From assembly GCA_964623265.1 (NCBI GenBank), contig CAZUTK010000017.1, positions 1-45,639 on the forward strand: a stretch of DNA of 45,639 nt, written 5' to 3'. This DNA comes from CAZUTK01 sp964623265. Its GTDB lineage: Bacteria; Electryoneota; B3-LCP. Of the stretch, positions 17,204-24,078 are shown piece by piece. Under the pieces are notes generated by a model that searched no databases, was not told the DNA's origin, and worked only from the letters and a program-made list of their open reading frames with translations. The translations under genes were made by a program, and so were the position numbers. Numbering within the stretch: position 1 is the first letter of the stretch; each line of letters begins with the position of its first letter.

Positions 17204-19354
17204 ATGGATCAAGACAGTCATACTCATCCGATCAACCGTCTCAGCCGGGAGGTGAGTCCATATCTGTTGCAGCACTCTCAGCAGCCGGTGGATTGGCAGC
17301 CCTGGGGGGATGAAGCCTTTGCGGAAGCAAGGCGTCTCGATAAACCCGTCTTCTTGTCCATCGGTTATTCCGCCTGCCATTGGTGTCATGTGATGGCGGA
17401 AGAATCTTTCGAAGACCCGGAAGTAGCCCGACTGCTAAATGAGACGTTCGTCAATATCAAGGTGGATCGGGAGGAACGGCCGGATGTGGACGGGCTGTAT
17501 ATGTCGGTCTGCCAGGCGCTGACCGGCGGCGGTGGCTGGCCTTTGACGATCCTGTTGACTCCGGAACGGAAGCCGTTTTACGCCGGCACCTACTTCCCGA
17601 AAGAGACGCGTTTTGGGAGAATGGGGCTGTTAGATTTAATCCCTGCGATTCGCAAGGTCTGGACGGAACGGCGCGGCGAAGTGGAGAGAACCGCAGACGC
17701 CGTGGTGCAGACGGTGCAAGCAGTGAGGCGGACGCATTTGCCGCCGAAAGAGATGGACGAGAATACGCTGCAGACGGCTTTCCAACAGCTTGCGCAGAGC
17801 TTTGATGAAGTGCACGGCGGATTCGGCGGCGCGCCGAAATTTCCGATGGCGCACCATCTGCTGTTTCTCCTTCGCCGATGGAGGAGAACAGGAGACAACC
17901 GAGCTCTCCGCATGGTGGAAAAGACGTTGACCGCTATGCGTCGGGGCGGCATCTTCGATCAACTGGGAGGCGGTTTTCACCGCTACTCGACCGACGAGCG
18001 CTGGTTGATTCCACATTTCGAAAAGATGCTCTATGACCAGGCGTTGATATCCGAGGCGTACATCGAAGCGTATCAGGCTACCCGCAGGGAAGAGTATCGC
18101 GAAACGGCGCGGGAGATCTTCGCATATGTCCTAAAGAGGCTGAGCAGTCCGGAAGGGGGGTTCTTCACTGCGGAGGATGCGGACAGCGAGGGCGAAGAAG
18201 GAAAATACTACCTCTGGAAAGAGGCGGAAATTCGCAGCCTCTTGAGCGCCGAAGAGGCGGAAATCTTTATTCGATCCTATAATGTCAAATTGGAAGGGAA
18301 TTTTCAGGATCCATTGCGGGGAACGGACGGAGGAGAAAACATTCTGCACCTCTGCGGATCCTTCGAAGAGACGGCGGTTGAGATGCGAATTCCGCAGCAG
18401 GAGGTGGAGCGATTGTGCGGGAGCGCCCGGCAAAAACTTCGCGAAGCGCGGAGGCTGCGGATCCCGCCGCATCGGGACGACAAGATTTTGACCGATTGGA
18501 ACGGATTGATGATCGCCGCGCTGGCGAAAGGGGCGGTTGTCTTCGCAGAAGCGGAATATCTGGAAGCGGCGCAGCGCAGCGCCGCATTCATCAAAGCGAA
18601 GCTGACCACGCCGAACGGACGGTTGCTACATCGGTATTGCCGGGGAGAAGCCGCCGTCGCGGGCAATCTGGATGACTATACTTTCTTCATATGGGGACTT
18701 CTGGAACTGTATGAAGCCACCTTGGATGATTGTTATCTCGAGGACGCAGTGCATTTTGAGGTGGACTTGTTTTCCCACTTTTGGGATGAAGAAGGCGGCG
18801 CATTTTTTTTCACGGCGGACGATGGCGAGACTCTGCTTTTCCGGCGGAAAGAGTTTTACGACGGCGCAGTTCCTTCCGGCAACTCGATCGCGTTGATGAA
18901 TCTCTTAAAGCTGGCTCGAATCACCGGGGATGCAGAGCTGGAGGCGAGAGCCGCTGCGTTGATGCGGGCGGGGGCGGACAGCGTGCGGAATCATCCGCCA
19001 GGGCACACGCGGTTTCTGATCGGCGTTGATTTTGCGCTGGGACCTACGATGGAGGTGATTGTGGCGGGTCAGTCCGGCGCACCAGAAACCCGGAAGATGC
19101 TGAGCGCTGTCCGCGGCGTCTATCTGCCGGAGAAGGTGTTGATTTTTCGTCCCATGGAATCCGCATCGCGGATTCAGAGATTCGCGCCGTATCTCGAGAA
19201 CTATCGGAGTGTGAACGGCGAGACGGCGGTGTATCTCTGCACGAACTATTCCTGTCGCGCTCCGTTGACAAGCATGGATGCTGTGGTAGCGGCGATGGAG
19301 AGCTTTGCACCTGTGCGATCGGATCAATTCGGGCGTTTTGAAGTAAAAGAGTGA
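17204..19354 (+). CDS. DUF255 / YyaL (SSP411-like) thioredoxin-domain protein
   Basis: 716 residues from ATG 17204 (AAAGGA at 17194-17199); the frame is open further upstream but the conserved N-terminus NRLSREVSPYLLQHSQQPVD begins here. Domains: a thioredoxin-like fold (about 10-180) with C58-H-W-C61 in YSACHWCHVM, where relatives usually read S-T-C-H-W-C-H; then an (alpha/alpha)6 barrel like N-acylglucosamine 2-epimerases (about 200-560, GGGFHRYSTDERWLIPHFEK, FFTAEDADSEG); then a C-terminal part with CTNYSCRAP. Found in bacteria, archaea and animals (spermatogenesis-associated protein 20). The reaction is not established; a redox or sugar-related role is guessed from the folds. No signal peptide. 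Confidence 0.93.
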   Translation: MDQDSHTHPINRLSREVSPYLLQHSQQPVDWQPWGDEAFAEARRLDKPVFLSIGYSACHWCHVMAEESFEDPEVARLLNETFVNIKVDREERPDVDGLYMSVCQALTGGGGWPLTILLTPERKPFYAGTYFPKETRFGRMGLLDLIPAIRKVWTERRGEVERTADAVVQTVQAVRRTHLPPKEMDENTLQTAFQQLAQSFDEVHGGFGGAPKFPMAHHLLFLLRRWRRTGDNRALRMVEKTLTAMRRGGIFDQLGGGFHRYSTDERWLIPHFEKMLYDQALISEAYIEAYQATRREEYRETAREIFAYVLKRLSSPEGGFFTAEDADSEGEEGKYYLWKEAEIRSLLSAEEAEIFIRSYNVKLEGNFQDPLRGTDGGENILHLCGSFEETAVEMRIPQQEVERLCGSARQKLREARRLRIPPHRDDKILTDWNGLMIAALAKGAVVFAEAEYLEAAQRSAAFIKAKLTTPNGRLLHRYCRGEAAVAGNLDDYTFFIWGLLELYEATLDDCYLEDAVHFEVDLFSHFWDEEGGAFFFTADDGETLLFRRKEFYDGAVPSGNSIALMNLLKLARITGDAELEARAAALMRAGADSVRNHPPGHTRFLIGVDFALGPTMEVIVAGQSGAPETRKMLSAVRGVYLPEKVLIFRPMESASRIQRFAPYLENYRSVNGETAVYLCTNYSCRAPLTSMDAVVAAMESFAPVRSDQFGRFEVKE

Positions 19355-19457
19355 GCAGAATTGCGAAGATGTCGTAATTTTGTCCATACGAGTTTCACAG
19401 CAGTGCGATGACAATAGGAATATCATATCGGATTGAATTGGAAAATCGGGAAACATC

Positions 19458-20225
19458 ATGGATGCGGAACAGAGAACAACGGGGCTGATGACGCTGACAC
19501 CGACTCAGTCGAAGAAGCTCATCGCCGAGGCGGTGGCGGTGCATCCGGCAGTGCGCCGCGCCTGGGAGGCCGGCACCATCGTCATCGGGCTCGGAACCAC
19601 CAACGCCCACGTGGCTTCGCGGCTTCTGGGGCGAGAAATTGATGAGGTGAAATATTCGGCGGGGATCGTGCGGGGCGGAGAGCTGGATGTCAATCCGCCG
19701 GAAAACCGCCTGCCGGCGATCATCATTCGGCGGGGCCGGGAAATCCGGGCGGAGGTATCGGATGTGCTGGCGGATTTTGGGCCGGACGATGTGTTGATCA
19801 AGGGCGGCAATGCGGTGGATGCCGAAGGCGTAGTGGGCGTATTAATGGCGTCGCGGGAAGGTGGGACCATCGGAAAATCGTTGGGAATAGTAAAAGCTCG
19901 GGGATCCTGTCTCTTGATGCCGGTGGGATTGGAAAAACTGATCCCTTCGGTGCAGGATGCGTCGCATTATCTGGGAGTAGATCGGGTGCGGGTATCCACC
20001 GGCGAGAAAGTGGGCTTGATGCCGGTCGTAGGCGCAGAGGTGATCAGCGAATTGCAGGCGCTGAAAATCCTCGCAGGCGTTCGGGCGATACTGGTGGCTT
20101 CCGGCGGGTGGGGGGACTCGCAAGGGTCGGTGACGCTGGCGGTTTCCGGACAGCTTCCCCAGGTGGAAAGAGCCATTCAGTGGGCTCAATATGTCAAAGG
20201 TCGCCGTTCCGGCAAACCTGTGTGA
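19458..20225 (+). CDS. Conserved protein of unknown function, possible ISOCOT-like fold
   Basis: 255 residues from ATG 19458; only a weak CGGGA precedes it. The N-terminal segment GTIVIGLGTTNAHVASRLLG looks like the glycine-rich phosphate-binding loop of ISOCOT proteins (ribose-5-phosphate isomerase, NagB, DeoR sensor domains). Later motifs are DVLIKGGNAVDAEGVVGVLM and VGLMPVVGAEVISE. No signal peptide or membrane segment. I recall homologues in archaea and bacteria annotated only as hypothetical. It may bind a phosphorylated metabolite or nucleotide; that is inference. It is followed after 72 nt by a small unknown gene on the same strand, likely the same transcript, ending at the terminator 20523-20560. 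Confidence 0.8.
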   Translation: MDAEQRTTGLMTLTPTQSKKLIAEAVAVHPAVRRAWEAGTIVIGLGTTNAHVASRLLGREIDEVKYSAGIVRGGELDVNPPENRLPAIIIRRGREIRAEVSDVLADFGPDDVLIKGGNAVDAEGVVGVLMASREGGTIGKSLGIVKARGSCLLMPVGLEKLIPSVQDASHYLGVDRVRVSTGEKVGLMPVVGAEVISELQALKILAGVRAILVASGGWGDSQGSVTLAVSGQLPQVERAIQWAQYVKGRRSGKPV

Positions 20226-20297
20226 GAGCCGCTGAGCAACCCTCTTGAAAGTGCGGGAGTCTAAGGGGTAAAGCGAGGTATTGTTTTGGAGGGTTCT

Positions 20298-20501
20298 ATG
20301 CATTCCCATTTTGAGGCGCTCAGGATTTTGAAGGATCACAGCATCCCGTATCATCGAGGGGTAGAAGATGCGTTGACGCTGCTGCGCCGCAGCGAGATTG
20401 ATCTGGATATGCTGCGGCGGCTGGGATTTCGAATCAGCCGGCGAATCGGGGGACAGTTGGTGGTGAACTACAAAGGTTATCGCTTCGGATTGATCGTATA
20501 G
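20298..20501 (+). CDS. Small hypothetical protein
   Basis: 67 residues from ATG 20298, with GGAGGG at 20288-20293 immediately upstream (an in-frame TTG at 20286 overlaps that site and is less likely). Sequence starts MHSHFEALRILKDHSIPYHR and contains a basic central stretch (RRLGFRISRRIGGQLVVNYK). It reads like a short alpha helix plus beta hairpin; no Cys, no membrane segment. I do not recognise a family. It ends 22 nt before a strong terminator. Confidence 0.6.
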   Translation: MHSHFEALRILKDHSIPYHRGVEDALTLLRRSEIDLDMLRRLGFRISRRIGGQLVVNYKGYRFGLIV

Positions 20502-20522
20502 TGCAAGGCGTTTGAGCATATA

Positions 20523-20560
20523 GAACAAAAAAACCGGACTAATGTCCGGTTTTTTTGTTC
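20523..20560. terminator. Strong bidirectional hairpin terminator
   Basis: Perfect 17-bp inverted repeat: 20523-20539 pairs with 20544-20560 around TAAT. The GC core CCGGAC/GTCCGG is flanked by seven A on one side and seven T on the other, so it can stop transcription on both strands. Confidence 0.93.
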
Positions 20561-21036
20561 GAAGACAAGAAGAAGCGTATCCATGAGAATCAGCGAGTAA
20601 CCTCGAGGGGAGGGAAAGAGTCGCAAAAGCGGAGGTGGAGGACCCCGCCCCGGGGATCGTAGCGAGCCTTTCACCTCCCACTCGACTGGATGACCCGCAC
20701 TTAAATGAAAGCAAATGTGATGCCGAAATTGTAATCTATTACAAATTGAATGTAATTAAATCGTTACGAATTAAGTAAATTTCCCGCAATGCCGTTTAAC
20801 TGCATCATTTATGAGGCAGTGCAACATCTTCTAAGCAAATTTCATCATGTTGATCGCTATTCGTTTTAATGCCGCATAAACAGCGACCTTCCAGAAAGCG
20901 ATTTGCAAGAGTTTCTGAATCATACATAGAAAGCGCGCCAGCCCTTAAATATCTCTCGAATTCCTTGCCTTTTGCGGATCGAAGGTTTAATTTTTGTTTA
21001 TTCTGGTGTAAAGGCAGGTTTTCATTTTGCTGAATC
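20561..21036. other. Intergenic region, AT-rich in its second half
   Basis: The first 140 bases are GC-rich without visible features. From about 20700 the sequence is clearly more AT-rich than its surroundings. It holds the palindrome at 20729-20744 and presumably the promoter of the FapA-like gene, though no consensus pair stands out. A minus-strand open frame (21038 to 20805, 77 codons, starting MIQQNENLPLHQNKQ) fills much of it, but it has no good ribosome site and overlaps the FapA start by two bases. I see nothing else. Confidence 0.5.
20729..20744. promoter_or_regulatory. Palindromic possible operator
   Basis: TTGTAATCTATTACAA is a perfect 7-bp inverted repeat with a 2-bp centre, about 290 bp before the FapA-like gene. 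The form suits a dimeric repressor or activator; no specific family can be assigned. Confidence 0.35.
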
Positions 21037-22878
21037 ATGACACAGAAACCACCTCGGTCTGAAGACGCGCCGAAGATCGCCTGCGCGCAAGACATTGAGG
21101 TCATCGCTATAAGCGACAATCTCTGGAAGGTGCGCCTCGTCATTCCTTCCGTGGATATTTCCGACCGAGAGATGGTGATTCGCGCGCGCGGCGCGAAGAA
21201 AAAGATCGCTGAAGAGTATCATGTCCCCATTGAGCTCTTGGAATTCCGCGAGGTGCTCAGCAAAGAGACGACCTATATGGGAGTCATCGCGACGATCAGC
21301 ATCGGACGGATTGAGGTGGGCAAGGGGAAGATGGTGTTGCGGACGAATCCTTTGAAGGCGCCCGGCGGGGAATTGTTCGCCGATATGGTGGCGCATTTGG
21401 ATTTTTATTATCTAGATGAATTCGATCAGCCGGTCACGATGGAAAGGCTTCTGTCGTTTTTGGATCGGAACAAGGTGTCTCGAGAACTTTTGAATATGGA
21501 GGCATTGCGGGAAGCGCTGGAGAAGGTGACGCGGGAGCGAAGCTTGGTCGAGCGCCTTGAGATTGCACGCGGGCGTTTTCCATCCAAGGGGACGGATGCG
21601 GAGCTGGAGTACACTTTTTACACGGAACCGGGAGAATCGCTGGATTTGACGGAATATCGCCAGAGCCGCAAGGTGAAGGAGGGGGATATCTTATGCCAGA
21701 AAATTCCGGCTCGGGACGGGAAGGAACCCGGTGTCAACATTCGGGGCGAAACCATTCTGCCGTTGAAAGGGATTGATTTCACTCTGGTGGCGGGAGACGG
21801 CGCCAAATTATCGTTGGACGGGAACCGAATTACCGCCGCTCAGGACGGGCTGGCGGTGATGACCCGCACCGTCAAGCGCATCTACACTGCTGCGGGCAAG
21901 AAGATCGTTCCGGATACGATTGAAGTCAAGGTGATGCCGATCCTCACCATCCGCAGCGAGGCGCCGATTAAAATCGCCGTGAACGAATCGGTCGAGATCA
22001 GCGGGAATCTGAAGGAAGGGAGCGCGATTCAGTCGTCCGGCGAAATATTTTTGGAAGGGGACATCGAAGGGAAAGTGAGGGTGATCGCGGGGGCGGATGT
22101 CGTGGTCAACGGGGAGGTGCAATCATCCGAAATTCTATCCGATTCGTCAGTGTTAGCAGCGAAGGATATCCGCGACAGCAATATCAGCGCGCGGCAGACG
22201 GTGGAAGTCCGGGGGGTAGCCGAAAACTCCAATATAGAAGGTGAGAACGTCAAGATCGGGGAGTCGGTGGGATCGCGGATATTCGCCGCGGAAAATGTGC
22301 AGGTGAACAAGACCGGCAACGATGCGAACGGTCGAAAGACAACCATCAGCGTCAACAAGAAGAAGTTCTATGCGAAGCAGATCCAGGCGGATTTAAAGAC
22401 GATTGACAGCATGGCGACCAGTCTGGATCGCATTCAAGATTTCTTCGGGAAAGATTATATGGAGCGTTTGCAGCAGGCGAATCTGCAGAAAGTTTTTTTG
22501 GAAGAATTGGAGCGTTTGCGGTCCCGCGGATTCAAGAAATTGAATGAAAACCAGATCAGTTCACTGAAAAAGCTGTTGGGGGCGGTGAAGCCGTTGAACA
22601 ATGCCTTGAACGAAAAAATCAACGGGCTCAGCGTCATGCAGCGCAAGGTGAACGAGACCGATGCGGAAAAGCCCATTGTCGTGATTCGAGAGAAGATACA
22701 GGATCCGATTGATGTGACGATAGACGAGGTGACGCAAACGATTGAGCCCAGCGAAAGCGGCATGATCATCACCGCTACAAAAGACGGGAACTTGATCACC
22801 AAGCCTCTGCCGGAAAAGGTAGCAGAGGACAAAAAAGAGGAACCAGCCGAGGAACCGGCGGAAGGGGAATCTGAATGA
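21037..22878 (+). CDS. FapA family protein (DUF342, polymerising beta-helix)
   Basis: 613 residues from ATG 21037; no Shine-Dalgarno is visible. An N-terminal region of about 180 residues precedes the DUF342 core. The core shows the family's TFYTEPGESLDLTEYR-like segment, KVKEGDILCQKIPARDGKEPG, and a right-handed beta-helix stretch (about 315-440: SGNLKEGSAIQSSGEIFLEG, VVVNGEVQSSEI) similar to bactofilins. A coiled-coil-prone helical region (about 450-530) and an acidic Glu/Pro-rich tail follow. FapA/DUF342 proteins associate with the envelope or cytoskeleton; in some bacteria they help flagellar assembly or viscosity sensing. It is followed after 69 nt by a diguanylate cyclase-type regulator, so a surface or motility-linked function is plausible but inferred. 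Confidence 0.9.
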   Translation: MTQKPPRSEDAPKIACAQDIEVIAISDNLWKVRLVIPSVDISDREMVIRARGAKKKIAEEYHVPIELLEFREVLSKETTYMGVIATISIGRIEVGKGKMVLRTNPLKAPGGELFADMVAHLDFYYLDEFDQPVTMERLLSFLDRNKVSRELLNMEALREALEKVTRERSLVERLEIARGRFPSKGTDAELEYTFYTEPGESLDLTEYRQSRKVKEGDILCQKIPARDGKEPGVNIRGETILPLKGIDFTLVAGDGAKLSLDGNRITAAQDGLAVMTRTVKRIYTAAGKKIVPDTIEVKVMPILTIRSEAPIKIAVNESVEISGNLKEGSAIQSSGEIFLEGDIEGKVRVIAGADVVVNGEVQSSEILSDSSVLAAKDIRDSNISARQTVEVRGVAENSNIEGENVKIGESVGSRIFAAENVQVNKTGNDANGRKTTISVNKKKFYAKQIQADLKTIDSMATSLDRIQDFFGKDYMERLQQANLQKVFLEELERLRSRGFKKLNENQISSLKKLLGAVKPLNNALNEKINGLSVMQRKVNETDAEKPIVVIREKIQDPIDVTIDEVTQTIEPSESGMIITATKDGNLITKPLPEKVAEDKKEEPAEEPAEGESE

Positions 22879-22947
22879 TCTTGAATTCCTCAAGAATTGT
22901 GGGGATCGGCGAACGATGCGGATGCGGGCATTCCGACAGGCGGTGAT

Positions 22948-23997
22948 ATGAGAAAGAAAAGGCTCACCCTGTTAATCGTCGAAAACAGCCCTGATGATAT
23001 GGAGATCCTGCGCCGTCAATTCGAGACGGTTCGGGGCTATGATTTCCGCATCTTATTTTCCTCAAACAGCAAGGAAACGCTTCAAATTCTGCGCAGAGGA
23101 GGCATCCACCTGCTCTTCATCAATTATCGTCTGGTCGGCGCGAGCGGACTGGATTTATACCGCAGGATACGGGTTTCCGGTTTTGAACAGCCGGTCATTC
23201 TGTTTACAGACGTCGGCGATGAGCGGCTGGCGGCGCGGGTTATGCGCGAAGGGATCAGCGATTATTTGGTGAGAGCGGATCTCAATCCTCACTCATTGAA
23301 GCACTCGGTGCAATACGTGATAATGCGTTATGAGAACGAGCGGAGGCGCAATCAGATCGAGCAGGAGTTGGTGCGGTTAGCCAGGACGGACGAATTGACG
23401 GGATTTTACAACCGCCGTTATTTCCTCGAATGTCTGCATTATGAGATGCAGCGTTCGCGGCGGAGCGGATCCCCGCTTGCCCTGCTCATGATTGATCTCG
23501 ATCATTTCAAGAGGATCAACGACCGTTACGGTCATATCATGGGGGACATCGCGATGTCCACGACGGCGAGGATCATCAGTGAACTGCTCCGCAATACGGA
23601 TATTGCCGGGCGCTACGGCGGGGAGGAGTTCTGCGTGCTTCTGCCGGATACCAGCCTTTCCGGCGCGCGGGTGATCGCGGAACGGATGCGGCAGCACATC
23701 GAAAGGGAAGAATTCCCATCTTCGGGAGGGGCGTCGTTTCACGTGACCTGCAGCATCGGCATCGCGGTGCTGGAACGCCGCATCGGCGATGTCGCCGCAT
23801 TCATCAAGCAGGCGGACGACGCGCTGTATCAGGCGAAATCTTCCGGGCGGAATCTGGTTGCACCTGTGCAGGAAAACGCCAAGCAACCAACGAAGCGGGC
23901 CGGGAAAGCGGTGGGTGAGCGAAAAAGGCGTTCTGCAACGGTTGCGGAGCCGGTGAGCGCTCCTGCCGTGATGGCGGAGAAGATTCGAGATTCGTAG
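22948..23997 (+). CDS. Response regulator-diguanylate cyclase with degenerate receiver
   Basis: 349 residues from ATG 22948. Receiver domain (6-125) begins LLIVENSPDD. The site expected to hold the phospho-accepting Asp reads LLFINYRLVGASG, with Asn59, and the usual switch Lys is Arg109, so classical phosphorylation is unlikely. GGDEF domain (about 145-305) looks active: RTDELTGFYNRRYF, metal Asp183 in MIDLDHFKRIND, and GGEEF at 224-228. An RxxD inhibitory site (RNTD, 215-218) sits five residues before it, predicting feedback by c-di-GMP. A basic, Ala/Pro-rich tail of 45 residues follows. It should make c-di-GMP under control of a non-phosphorylation signal. Convergent with the 26523 gene; terminator 24024-24053. 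Confidence 0.93.
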   Translation: MRKKRLTLLIVENSPDDMEILRRQFETVRGYDFRILFSSNSKETLQILRRGGIHLLFINYRLVGASGLDLYRRIRVSGFEQPVILFTDVGDERLAARVMREGISDYLVRADLNPHSLKHSVQYVIMRYENERRRNQIEQELVRLARTDELTGFYNRRYFLECLHYEMQRSRRSGSPLALLMIDLDHFKRINDRYGHIMGDIAMSTTARIISELLRNTDIAGRYGGEEFCVLLPDTSLSGARVIAERMRQHIEREEFPSSGGASFHVTCSIGIAVLERRIGDVAAFIKQADDALYQAKSSGRNLVAPVQENAKQPTKRAGKAVGERKRRSATVAEPVSAPAVMAEKIRDS

Positions 23998-24023
23998 AGC
24001 TTCGGGGGGGCTCATTCTCAAAG

Positions 24024-24053
24024 AAAAGAGGGCGCGTCGATGCGCCCTCTTTT
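24024..24053. terminator. Bidirectional terminator between convergent genes
   Basis: Perfect 12-bp stem AAAAGAGGGCGC (24024-24035) / GCGCCCTCTTTT (24042-24053), loop GTCGAT. A/T runs on both sides serve the cyclase gene and the minus-strand T9SS gene. Confidence 0.92.
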
Positions 24054-24078
24054 ATTACGTGTTATGCTTTGTGGCCGG

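Noticed and set aside
20226..20297. Leader with GAAA and CCC/GGG elements vaguely like a GEMM (c-di-GMP) riboswitch
   Set aside because: The conserved core bases and the second stem could not be matched; no terminator or gene logic supports it.
20805..21038. Minus-strand frame of 77 codons starting MIQQNENLPL
   Set aside because: Protein-like composition but poor ribosome site and overlap with the FapA start; too weak to call, kept as a note in the intergenic entry.
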